Positions 1 through 9,769 of a stretch of 64,000 nt of DNA are shown here, piece after piece. The notes beneath the pieces are model-generated. The model was not told the DNA's origin, ran no database searches, and worked only from the letters and a program-made list of their open reading frames with translations. The translations under genes and the position numbers were made by a program. The first letter of the stretch is position 1. Every line of letters starts with the position of its first letter. This DNA is from Hysterangium stoloniferum (taxonomy: Eukaryota > Basidiomycota > Agaricomycetes > Hysterangiales > Hysterangiaceae): contig WHVD01000078.1 of the NCBI GenBank assembly GCA_015178975.1, forward strand, positions 248,001-312,000, written 5' to 3'.

Positions 1-1545
1 GCATATTTTCTTCGAGTTGTGCCAAGGGTAGGGTAAGAATTCCACTGTCCATAGGGCTCTTATACCAATGAAGCATTTGGCTGTGAGTTCAGATGCAAGG
101 TCGACGTGTTCATTTGGATCATATGGGGACCTGATTTTAGGGAGTGTGATAATCATCCAAAGTGGGGGTTTTGTCCCATTTTGTAGAGGGGCCAACATTA
201 TCTTGTCCGTATCATATTCATGGTCATTGTAGTTTTCTACTAGGAAGGTTTTGACTGCATGTTTGAAAAGTATGTGGATTGAGTCTCGTTTTCCTTCAAT
301 GGCATCGAACTGCCACACTCCAGGTACTCGGGCAATCACCATGACTTTTTGGAGTGGCCATAGTCTCGCAATCACCTCTTCTATCAATGTCTTACCTTGT
401 CTCACCAAGGCAGGTGTCATTTCTTTGTTTTCCATATTGAATTCTATCTGTAAGTCTGTTCGGTCATCTGCTGGGGGTCTTTCATTCACTTTCTTTAGAT
501 GGTCAAAGGCCTTGGGTCTCCTGCTGTTGACTATCACATTGGACTTTGGCCCCGGGGTGGCAGGGTTCTGCATAGAAGTTGTGGTTGCGGTCGTTGGTGG
601 GGTCATGGGGATATAGTGTTTGATAAAGGTAATCTCATCACTATCATCTTTTTGTGCGGCTTCACTCTTTTTGATTTCTTCTTCACTGTCATCTTCTCCA
701 TCATCATCCTTCATTTCTGCATCATCATCATCTTCATTGTCATCTTCATTGTCATCTTCATTGTCATCTTCATTGTCATCTTCATTGTCATCTTCATTGT
801 CATCTTCATTGTCATCTTCATTGTCATCTTCATTGTCATCTTCATTGTCATCTTCATTGTCATCTTCATTGTCATCTTCATTGTCATCTTCATTGTCATC
901 TTCATTGTCATCTTCATTGTCATCTTCATTGTCATCTTCATTGTCATCTTCATTGTCATCTTCATTGTCATCTTCATTGTCATCTTCATTGTCATCTTCA
1001 TTGTCATCTTCATTGTCATCTTCATTGTCATCTTCATTGTCATCTTCATTGTCATCTTCATTGTCATCTTCATTGTCATCTTCATTGTCATCTTCATCGT
1101 CACTTTCTTTGTTATCACTTTCACTTTCACTTGTTTCTTCTTTTTTGCATTTGCTTCTAACTTTTCTTGCTATAGGGGAGGGTTCTATGTCCCTCACTCT
1201 CTTTCAGGGTTTAAGGACCTTTTTGTTGCCAGTAGGTTCTGGTTCAGGGCATTGTGGTGTGAGGATTGTTTTTGTAGTGTGAGTGATGGGCGCAGGGGCT
1301 TCATTACATATGGGGGTCCTTGTTTTTGCATGGGCTATAGGTCCAGAGGTTACATTAGGTATGGGTACTTCTGGTTTTTTAGTAGATGTTGGGGGTGCAG
1401 GGGTAGTTGTGGATGTGGGGGTTGTGCCAGTCAAGGTAGTTCTCGTGGTTCAGTGGGGATCATGGGTAGGGGCTGCATTCAGTGCATTTGGGACCTGTAC
1501 TGGGCCTGTGGTAGGTGTTGGTGGGTGCTCCACCTGACCTGTCAT
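1..1545 (-). pseudogene. Decayed ORF of an acidic-repeat protein, runs off the left edge
   Basis: One minus-strand frame reads from an ATG at 1545 to the window edge with only two stops, TGA at 1450-1452 and TGA at 1204-1206. Both fit CGA-to-TGA changes at a CpG. The N-terminal part is rich in Pro and Thr (TTTPAPPTSTKKPEVP). It is followed by a basic patch, an acidic array of Asp-Asp-Asn-Glu repeats, and a C-terminal part without repeats containing ALVRQGKTLIEEVIARLW and ARVPGVWQFDAIEGKRDSI. I do not recognise the family. The repeat-rich setting suggests a transposon-encoded or transposon-captured protein. It is probably not functional because of the two stops, unless they are spliced out. 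The part beyond position 1 is not visible. Confidence 0.45.
731..1096. repeat. 12-bp minisatellite, about 30 copies
   Basis: The unit TCTTCATTGTCA is repeated head to tail almost without error. Because 12 is a multiple of three, the minus strand codes for uninterrupted DDNE tetrapeptides inside the decayed ORF. All other frames are also open, so they give spurious Ser/Leu-rich, Ile/Phe/Val-rich and Met/Thr/Lys-rich ORFs that should be ignored. Confidence 0.97.
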
Positions 1546-1604
1546 ATTGATGTCTTGTTGACTGGCTTTCTTTCTTTGGTCTGAGCCATTGATGTATCTG
1601 CCAT

Positions 1605-2088
1605 GCAAAGTGGACTGGTTCAGGATGGGGGGGCCGAGTCCTTAAGATTAGATTAGTCTTTGGACTCTACAAAGTCGGGTGACATGCTTTTGTAACATTT
1701 GCTCGCAAAGTCAAGGGAAATGTGGATGACTTGCCAATGGCCAAGCCTGTTGTGCAATTAAATCCTTGAGGATCCACCTAGGGATGGGGATTGATGTGTT
1801 CAAAGCCCATCTCTATGGTAGTCCTCTTTGAAGGCCGTGACTTCAGCTCCTATTGGACTGGAAGATCATGTCTGAAACATATGAGAATAGGGAATAAGGT
1901 GTCATCGTCTGTCCCCTCAGGAGAAGTTATAATCCTCCGGGGTAAGTGGTGCAGTGATGATTTCAAAAGTGTCTTTTTTTAAAAGCCTTTGTCGAACAAA
2001 TGCTGGTTGGGAAGGAGGGGAGACTCTCTTTTCCTGATGATGTGTGTGTGGAGGGTGACTTTGCTTGCCCTCCACTGAAATGGATAGT
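1605..2088. other. Stretch without recognisable gene
   Basis: CpG-poor sequence between the acidic-repeat remnant and the rDNA fragment. Short ORFs on both strands show no family signature. I see no repeat or RNA structure that I can support. Confidence 0.5.
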
Positions 2089-2580
2089 TACCTGGTTGAT
2101 CCTGCCAGTAGTCATACATATGCTTGTCTCAAAGATTAAGCCATGCATGTCTAAGTATAAACAAATTTGTACTGTAAAACTGCAAATAGCTCATTAAATC
2201 AGTTATAGTTTATTTGATGGTACCTTGCTACATGGATAACTGTGGTAATTCTAGAGCTAATACATGCATCAAAGCTATGACTTCTGGAAACGGTGTATTT
2301 ATTAGATAAAAAACCAATGTGGCTCATCGCTCCCTTGGTGATTCATAATAACTTCTCGAATTGCATGGCCTTGTGCCAGCGATACTTCATTCAAATATCT
2401 GCCCTATCATATTTAGATGGTAGGATAGAGGCCTACCATGCTTTCAATGGGTAATGGGGAATAAGGGTTTGATTCCGGAGAGGGAGCCTGATAAATGGCT
2501 ACCACATCCAAGGAAGGCAGCAGGCATGCAAATTACTCAATCCTGACATGGGAAGGTAGTGACAATAAATAACAATATGG
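2089..2580 (+). rRNA. Decayed 5' fragment of 18S (SSU) rRNA gene
   Basis: The stretch opens with TACCTGGTTGATCCTGCCAG, the universal 5' end of eukaryotic SSU rRNA. It can be followed through the first ~490 bases (AAGATTAAGCCATGCATG, CTAATACATGCA, CTTGGTGATTCATAATAACT, TACCACATCCAAGGAAGGCA) to ACAATATGG, where homology ends abruptly. A CATA duplication lies near base 25. Compared with the conserved sequence, nearly every expected CpG is TpG or CpA, for example AATTGCATGG for AATCGCATGG and AATGGGTAATGG for AACGGGTAACGG. It is a non-functional, truncated, dispersed copy outside the rDNA array. Confidence 0.93.
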
Positions 2581-3060
2581 TACAATTGCTTGCCAGTGCA
2601 TTTCACTGGGCCATCAGTAGCACAATCTGGGTGTCCAGGCATTCAATTTCACATGCAGGCAACTGAGGGCCTGCAAATTGGCTCTGCTCATTGTCACCAG
2701 GGCTGTCAGCCTGTGGTACAGCTGGGGGATCAGCAGTCACCACTGCTGCAGGTGGTGGTAATTCTGTCCTGGTGTTGGTGTGGTGTGAGGCATTCCACTC
2801 ACCTAAGTTGATGCCTAAGTGTGCAAATACCCCTTGAGGCACAGGCCCAGTTGTCATCCTATAAGATAAAACGATGAGAAACAGAAGTAAATGATTGGTG
2901 ATATGATAGAGAGTGAAAAACCATCGAGAAAGAAATATGTTCAAGACATCATAGGAGAAAAAGAGTGTGGGCATTCTTCATATGCTCGGCTGGACGTTGA
3001 GTGCCGAACTGCTCCTGGCAAGCCAGGGATTGTGTGGCACTCTGAACTAGGGCTGGGATG
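2581..3060. other. Stretch with one weak minus-strand ORF
   Basis: A 123-codon minus-strand reading frame ends at 2603. Its second half (GVFAHLGINLGEWN, then a Pro/Ala-rich stretch) has a coding look, whereas its first half is hydrophobic and T-rich like an intron. No family is recognised. It is probably part of the surrounding transposon debris. Confidence 0.3.
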
Positions 3061-3065
3061 ATTTC

Positions 3066-3370
3066 TATTTTATTTTATTGTCACTTTAGGGCTGGTCATT
3101 TCAACTTGTAGTAAAAGGCCCAGATGACTTTTTATTTAAATATCACTTTAGGGCAGGTCATTTCATTTAAAGACAGGTCAAATGTATTTTATTTTATTTA
3201 ATTAAATAACACTTTAGGGCAGGTCAAATGTATTTTATTTTATTTAATTAAATGACACTTTAGGGTAGGTCAGATGTATTTTATTTTATTTAATTAAATG
3301 TCCACTTTAGGGGCAGGTCATTTCAACTTGTAGTGTTAGAGGGCCGGGATGACTTTTTATTTAAATATCA
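3066..3370 (+). repeat. AT-rich tandem repeat array, CACTTTAGGGCAGGTCA family
   Basis: About five irregular units contain CACTTTAGGGCAGGTCA followed by A/T tracts (TTATTTTATTTAATTAAAT). The outer units also carry TTTCAACTTGTAGT and GGGCCGGGATGAC. The array continues after the solo LTR that interrupts it (4210-4340). The same units occur in inverted orientation near 9.4-9.75 kb, on the other side of the DIRS-like remnants, so they may be the ends of that composite. Confidence 0.85.
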
Positions 3371-3380
3371 CATGTGTATG

Positions 3381-4204
3381 TGTTACGACCGAACAATCCC
3401 GCCAGACTCTGGGCACTAACCTGTACACCCCCACATGCTACAAGCACCAATTGTCTGTTTATAGGATTTCCCGCCCGGACTCCATTACGTCAAGACTTGT
3501 TACGTTCGACCTCATATTACGACACATATCAGTCACCGGACTTCCCCCAGACTCTGTCTCTGTCTATGTCCATCTTCATCCCATGCATCAGTCACTGGAC
3601 CCCGCTCAGAATCCCGTCACCACTCTAATCGAGCCCCATTCCCATTTTAGTCAAATGACCTGTCATGATTTAGGACTCCACTCCCACTCTGTTTCCCGTT
3701 ATGGGTTATGCTTTGTCACGATTCAGACTCCGCTCCATTCCGTCCCATTCCTAACACCAATTTGGTGTTTACTATTCCCGTTTTATGTTTTGTTAGTTTC
3801 GTTTCACCATTACTGGATTTGGTATGTCATTCACTCCATGGTCTATATAAACTGGCAGATGTTGTACATACAATCCAGTCAGAAAATTAGCTTAGATTCC
3901 CCCCAGTAATCTAATAACATTTTCCGCTCTAAAACCTTACTTGATTCACACCGCTTGCACTAGTTGGAGCCCACGGGCTCTGGTGCATCTATCTCTCTCA
4001 ACTATCTCAACTCACAACCCACGACCTCCGACTTATGACCCACGAACCCCGACGAACCCCACCCGGACTCCCCGGGATCCCCGTCCGCCTGTTTGAAATT
4101 GGACAACACGATCTAGCGAGGGCACAGCCTATAAGCTGAAGCCAAGTCCTACCGGATATCCTGTGAGTTTCTCTGGAAACCCAGCCTGTGTGTGTATCCT
4201 AACA
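3381..4204 (+). mobile_element. Solo LTR (Gypsy-type), 824 bp, with 5-bp target duplication
   Basis: It begins TGTTACGACC and ends ATCCTAACA, giving TG...CA ends with short terminal inverted bases. It is flanked directly by GTATG on both sides (3376-3380 and 4205-4209). Internal marks are a TATA-like GGTCTATATAAACTGG and a conserved GCCTATAAGCTGAAGCCAAG near the 3' end, both shared with the other LTR copies. It is inserted in the AT-rich repeat array. No internal retrotransposon sequence follows, so it is a solo LTR left by LTR-LTR recombination. It keeps more CpG than the copy starting at 10,773 and is therefore probably younger. Confidence 0.93.
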
Positions 4205-4209
4205 GTATG

Positions 4210-4780
4210 TATGTATTTATTTTATTTTATTGTCACTTTAGGGCAGGTCAGATATTGTATTCATTTTAATTTATTGTCACTAGAATGTGTATGTTATTTA
4301 TTTTAATTTTATTGTCACTTTAGGGGCAGGTCAAATGCATTTCACTTTGACTTCAGGGCCAGGCAAGGCTCTATTTGTGGCATTGTTGGGTTGTTATTTT
4401 ATTTATTGTATGCTTGCCATTTCTTCATTCATTCATTCATCCATTGGTTTGGTTTGTTGTTTTATTTATTGTTACTTGCAATTTCATTCATTGGTTGTTT
4501 GCCTTTTATCTTATTTCATTTATTGTTTGTTGTTATTTCATTTTATTGGTTGTTATTTTCATTTATTGCTTGTCATGGTCATTTCATTGGGTTGTTTTAT
4601 TTACTTGTTGCATTTCATGTCATTGGTTGTGTTTTGTTTTATTTATTCATCTGTTTGTTTATTTTTATTTATTTATCTATTGCTTGCATTTTGTTTCATT
4701 GGTTGTTTTTTTGTTATTTATTCATTCATTGCCATTTCATCCATTGGTGTGTTTTATTAATTTATTATTATTTGTGGGGA
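4210..4780. repeat. Continuation of AT-rich array and T-rich simple sequence
   Basis: The first part resumes the CACTTTAGGG units interrupted by the solo LTR. The rest is irregular TTTATT, CATTCATT and TTGGTTGTT simple sequence. The hydrophobic ORFs across it in three plus-strand frames are low-complexity artefacts. Confidence 0.75.
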
Positions 4781-4959
4781 TGATGTTCCAGAGTTTGTGT
4801 CATTTGGTGTTGAAAATTTAGAGTCAGTTGTGATACCCTTTTTTGGTGGTGAGAATGGACATCTGGCACTTTTTGAGCCTAGCATGTCAATTGTGGACCA
4901 CCCAAATGGAGGTTAATGTGTGTGGGAACCATGTGACACCTCCCAGACCCTCCTGCCTA

Positions 4960-5838
4960 CTACATGAAGGGGTGAAAGCAAGTAATGGAAAGAAGTGAAA
5001 GGGTGGTCTGCATAATTAAAAATTGGTCTGATGCAGTGGTTGACTGCTGAGGGTTGAGGATTAATTGGGCTGTCCCTGTATGTAGCTTTGAAGGTTGAAT
5101 GGATTGTCTTTCACCACTGATGTATTGGCCTTTGGAGGTGTTCAATAATTTTATTGTTATTGCTTCATTGATGAAGGGGGTTGAGGATTCGGTGGTGTGG
5201 GGTTTACTCAGTAGGCTTTTCCACAGAACCTTAGTAGCCAAGGGGGGGTAGAAATATTAATACAATAATGGTTGCAATGGGGAGAAGTGGTTGTGAACCT
5301 TTTACAAGTCACCCCCATATGGCTTGCCTATCTCCAGCAATCCTCTTTTGGTGGTGGTCGTGTAGGCCTTTCACCTTTGTAGTCAAGGTGGGCTGTACAT
5401 ACATTCTGAACTTGGTACCTTATACATGACCCTCTGAAGTTGTACGTCCACTGCAACCATGCACCTTGAGAGGTGTTTGAGTTTGTCTTTAAAAAGCATC
5501 TACTCTCCGTGGAAGGAAAATAATTTGTAATGAATTTTAGTACACCATGGCAGGGAGCATTTTGGAGATTGAGCTGCCTGCAGGCTCCTGCTCCATGGTA
5601 TTTTTCGAAGCAGATGCTACAGGCATGTGTATTGATGCAACTGTCACCCTGCTTGCACTGTGATCCTAATGCCCAGCCGAAGCAGAACTGCTTGCCATCA
5701 GGGGCCACCAGGGTGTGTTTGTTTCTGGCATTCTGGACAATGGAGGCGGAATTCTTCCCCACTGTGGTGAGCCTGGCACTGCAATCTGCTGGAAAGTGTC
5801 CTTGTGCTCCATACCAAAAGCAGTGAGGCCTATCCCCT
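4960..5838 (-). pseudogene. DIRS-like retrotransposon gag/zinc-finger fragment
   Basis: The minus strand reads EHKDTFQQIAVPGSPQWG, then a Cys/His cluster (CFGWALGSQCKQGDSC ... CSICFEKYHGAGAC). This cluster is of the kind found in the gag-like ORF of fungal tyrosine-recombinase retrotransposons. Past the cluster the frame is Pro/Arg-rich to a stop at 5328, and a second minus-strand ORF follows (STPFINEAITIKLL). The fragment directly follows the N-terminal half of reverse transcriptase on the same strand. This is the reverse of the normal gag-then-RT order, so the region is rearranged. Frame breaks show it is not functional. Confidence 0.6.
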
Positions 5839-5849
5839 CAGGGCGTGGT

Positions 5850-6530
5850 TTCTTTCATGATGCCGACTAATGGGCTGCCTTCCTGTATAGCGCTATCAGC
5901 ATGTCGGCAATGCTGCCAAATACTCCAGTGCTTGATGCCAGGCCAAATGCCACTGCTCAGTCAATGTAAACCTTGTTGTCCCAGAATATGCAACATGTGT
6001 TCTGTTGATCTGGTCTTATGGGAGTGACTCGGTATGTGGCTGAAATGTTGAATGTGGCTGCTATGCAGCCATCTGGCAAGAATAGGATCAGAGCTGCGGC
6101 ATCCAAGAAGGTACCCCATTCTGTGGGGAAGTCATCTGGGTTTATTTACACTGCTGTTTATGGAGGGGTGTTCTATGTCTCCCCATGGGAAGGAAAGATC
6201 TTTGATTAGGCGGTAAGTGTCTGAGTGTGGTTTGGGGATCAGGCCCAAGGGTGATGTCTGGAATGGGCCAATGAGTTGCTCCAGCTTGTCTGGCATGTAG
6301 CCTTTGGAATAGCATCCTGCCTCCTGCTCACTTGATATGTATCTGTAAATAAAGTCCATGTCTAATAGCGAAGACTTGTGATTTTCGAAAAATGAGCGTG
6401 TGAGATAGGTGGGTTTTAACCCCAATGTCGAACCCATTTATTAAACCTGATATAATGTTCTGCCAATCCTGGAATATACCGTATTTACACAATGTATCTG
6501 CCACTGCAATGGGATCAAGCAGTGTGGTGA
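5850..6530 (-). pseudogene. DIRS-like reverse transcriptase, N-terminal half
   Basis: Minus-strand frames give GLINGFDIG upstream, then the RT finger region (LIGPFQTSPLGLIPKP, YRLIKDLSFP). Next come DDFPTEWGTFLDAAAL, AATFNISATYR with PIRPDQQN, and VAFGLASSTGVFGSIADML. This is the fingers-to-palm part of the RT of fungal DIRS-like elements. A frameshift near 6437 and a TGA replacing a codon after KVYID break it. The rest of the RT, including the catalytic WVDD box, lies on the opposite strand starting about 6540. The inversion junction is therefore between ~6520 and 6550. Confidence 0.85.
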
Positions 6531-6537
6531 CCTGATG

Positions 6538-7553
6538 AGGGTCACAAAGTGCCCTCGCTCAGCAGGACCCCCGGGCTTTGGGTGGCTCCTCAAATGGGTA
6601 GACGACTTCCTCGCCATTCGCCCACCCAGGCAATCTTGGACCAAGGAGGACTTCATATCCCTAACATCACAATTCGGCATACCATGGAGCCAGAGCAAGA
6701 CATGGGCATTCTCCACCAAACAGAAATACATCGGTTTTGTGTGGGACTTAGCTGCCAGGACAGTTGCAATCCCACCAGAGAAGCTACAGGCCACCCTCAA
6801 ATTGATCAGCCAATGGGCAGTGGAGGGCGCACTTTTTCGGTGAACAAGGCAGAGAAGCTACTGGAAAGTTAGTGCACATATCATCCATCTTCCCATGGAT
6901 ATGACCATTTCTATGCTCCATTTCCACATTCACATCCAGCTTTCAGTCACGAAGGGTGTCGTTACACCCGATCCTAGCAGTGCTGGCCGACCTCTCATGG
7001 ATTCGTTTTATTCTACAACATCTTCCAAACGAGCTACCTATCCCCTCATCAGAGGTCATAGACATATGTAGGATGGTGGGGGGATGCCAGCACCTCCTTT
7101 GGGTTAGGTGTGGTGGTTGGCGACCAGTGGGCAGTATGGAAGTGGGCACTGGGTTTCAAAGTAGACCCACACCACCAATTCGATATTGGATGGGCAGAGG
7201 TAGTTGTCGTGGAGTTGGGCTTGAGAGTAGCCCTGCAAAGTGGCTTATTACACCAGCGGCACCCATCACATTCAATCTTTCTGGTGTGGTCAGACAACAG
7301 TGGGGTTGTAGGTATCCTGAACAAAGGCAGATCATACAGCAGAGAGACAAACAGAATCCTCAAAGAGATATACAAACTCTTAGCCATGAACCGAATTCAA
7401 CTGAAAGCCGAATACGTACCATCAAGGTACAATGTATCAGACGCTCTCTCACATGGACATATCGCCCAATTCCTCGAAGGCTTTCCAAGGGCATGCACCT
7501 ATACCAAGATTACTATCCCCAAGCATCTGGAGCAATGGATCCAATCATTGTAG
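6538..7553 (+). pseudogene. DIRS-like reverse transcriptase C-terminal half plus RNase H
   Basis: The plus strand reads LLKWVDDFLAIRPP, the RT catalytic box, then KYIGFVWDLAARTVAIPPEK. A frameshifted connector with AEKLLGKLVHISSIFP follows. From 7110 comes an RNase H-like part: GDQWAVWKWALGF, VWSDNSGVVGILNKGRS, LKAEYVPSRYNVSDALSHG. Frame changes near 6840 and 7100 and a stop at 7553 mark it as decayed. It continues, on the other strand, the RT half found just to its left, and is followed by the recombinase. Confidence 0.88.
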
Positions 7554-8096
7554 CATCAGTCACAATTTCAGCTCCATTCACTCCACCCCCACAGATGCCA
7601 GCAGCAAGCCGTCTGCACCTCCTCCCATTGTGAAGAGTGGTAGAAGTTCAGACCATTCTATATACGAAGAAATGAGTAGAAGAGGAGGAATCGACCTATT
7701 TGGTGTGATATGAGAGAAAGTGAGAGAGAGAACGAGATGACACAGTAGTCAAAGAGTGCGATGGATCGAGTGGAGGCCTCGACTGTTACAGTTCAAGGCC
7801 AGAAGTGTTAGATAGTTCAGATATTGCTACCTATGTAGTAGCTGACACGTTACCCTGATCACCGCTCGTAGTAGACCTAGTTTATGTCTTACGAGTGGTG
7901 GTTCTTGGGTAAAAGTGTGTCTGAGTTCTAATTGGTGCCGAGTGCACCCACAAGTATACACAATGCTTTGAACTAATGAAATGATGGAATATTCGAAGAA
8001 TATAAAAGATAGATAAATATGAATAGAATGTGTAAAATATAAATAAAATAAAAGGAGTGTTTTACCACAATGAAACTGTGGTAAAAGCATACTCCT
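7554..8096. other. Stretch between RNase H and recombinase remnants
   Basis: It is stop-rich on both strands and partly A/T-rich. It links the RNase H and recombinase parts of the DIRS-like element, and nothing else is recognisable. Confidence 0.5.
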
Positions 8097-9222
8097 CACA
8101 CCCATCAACCCTGAGACCATCATGTAAGTCAGGTGAGAGGCTGTTCAGATAGAGAGGGGTCAACACACCTCCACCAGCCACAGTAGACCACCCCATACTG
8201 CACCTCCTCACTGGTATCACCTCAGAGGCTTCACTGCAGGATACTAATGGGTACAGTGTGGGCTTACGCAAATTTCATATTTTTGCGACATTTTCTCAGT
8301 TCCTGAATCCGATAGACTCCCAGCATCCTTCCCGCTGCTGCACTCCTTTGCACTATGGGCATCAGCAGACCCATCATACCTAGGGGAAAATCTCACCGGT
8401 GGAACACCTTTTGAAATGATCTCAGTCAATGGGATAAGGAAGTACCTTTCAGCAATCAGGGCGTGGCACTTAGCACAAGGTTGGCCACCTCCACTGTCAG
8501 AGGATGAGCATTTGAGGATCAACTGGTCACTGCAGGGCCTAGAGAACTTGCAGGGCAGATCACGAAAGTGTCCTCCGCAGCCCCCAGTAAAGCTTGGGAT
8601 GCTAACTGCCTTGAAGGTGACCTTAGACCTGAACAATACCTTCAATGCTTGCATCTGGGCAGCCGCTTCATGTGCCTTCTGGGGACTTATGCATTTCAGC
8701 GAAGTCACGGTTCCTGCTTATGCACGATATGATGCCAGAAAACACCTATCACAAAAGGATGTGTGGATCAGCCATGACATTGATGGTAAATGCTATGCAC
8801 ATTTGGACCTACCATCATCAAAGACAGCCAAACCTGGAGTCTCCCAATCAGTTTTCATAATGGACTAGCAAGGAGTCTGCCCCATTGAGACCTTAATCAA
8901 CTTGTTGCGAATTGTCCCAGCTGGGCCCAATGATCCCCTTTTCTGCTGGTGAGATGGCAAGGGCAATATCAGACCTTTGGTAAAGAAAGCGGCACTCGAA
9001 CAGATCAACTCAATCCTTGGAGCCTGGGGATGGAGAACAACCTTTGGCCACTCATTTCCCATTGGTGGTGCTTCCTTTTTCTTAGTGCAAGGAGTCGATC
9101 CCGAGATTGTCTGTTTAGCGGGCAGATGGAAGTCCTTAGCCTATGAGACATACATCAGGGCCTTTGAAGAAATTGCCTCTCATCATATGGCAAACCTTTC
9201 TGTACAAACTGGGCCTGCCTAG
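8097..9222 (+). pseudogene. DIRS-like tyrosine recombinase, inactivated
   Basis: The N-terminal part reads RLFR, stop, RGVNTPPPATVDHP. After a frameshift near 8280 the core SAM-like region follows (KYLSAIRAWHLAQGWPPPL, INWSLQGLENLQG), then the catalytic domain (CAFWGLMHFSEVTV; GHSFPIGGASFFLVQGVD; LAGRWKSLAYETYIRAFE). Family members normally have Arg in the box seen here as LMHFSEV and Arg in HxxR, seen here as HSFP. Both Arg are lost, while the C-terminal Tyr remains. Stops at 8866 and in CW*DGKGNIRPL (TGA where the family has Arg) confirm decay. Confidence 0.9.
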
Positions 9223-9360
9223 GTGGCACATCCTCACTGTGGTGGTAGGCAAGCCTTGGTGGGTGAGCGGTGAGTCTTACCATGCATACCCGAAGAGCTA
9301 ACGCTCTTCCCCTACCCAACCATACAGCTCTTCACGATTATCAGTTTGGCATAGATGCAT

Positions 9361-9760
9361 ATACTACTACTACAAGTTGAAAATGACTGGCCCTAAAGTG
9401 TCATTAAATAAATTAAAATAAACCCGGGCCCTCTGCTACAAGTTGAAAGTGACCTGCCCTAAAGTGGACATTTAAATTAAATTAAATAAAAGTTATCCCG
9501 GCCCTCCTACTACAAGTTGAAAGTGACCTGCCCTAAAGTGGACATTTAAATTAAATTAAATAAAAGTCATCCTGGCCCCCTACTATAAGTTGAAAATGAC
9601 CTGCTCTAAAGTGACATTATAAATTAAAATAAACCCAGGCCCTGCCCTAAAGTGATATTTAAATTAAATAAATAAAAATCATCCTGACCCAACCCTCTAC
9701 TACTATGTGTTGAAAATGACTGGCCCTAAAGTGAAATAAAATAAAATAAAATAAAAACAT
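9361..9760 (-). repeat. AT-rich tandem repeat array, inverted copy
   Basis: Five to six degenerate units of about 60-85 bp each carry CTACTACAAGTTGAAAGTGA, then CCTGCCCTAAAGTGGACATT, an A/T tract, and TCATCCCGGCCC. They are the reverse complement of the units at 3.07-3.37 kb, so the DIRS-like remnants lie between oppositely oriented arrays. A single unit core also appears near 10,625 (GACTGGCCCTAAAGTG). Confidence 0.87.
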
Positions 9761-9769
9761 TGACTGCAG

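Noticed and set aside
499..1584. Long plus-strand ORFs rich in Ile/Phe/Val or Ser/Leu
   Set aside because: They arise from the 12-bp minisatellite being open in every frame; flanking sequence in these frames has no family signature.
4287..4821. Hydrophobic multi-pass membrane protein
   Set aside because: T-rich simple sequence gives overlapping hydrophobic ORFs in three frames; none has a domain.
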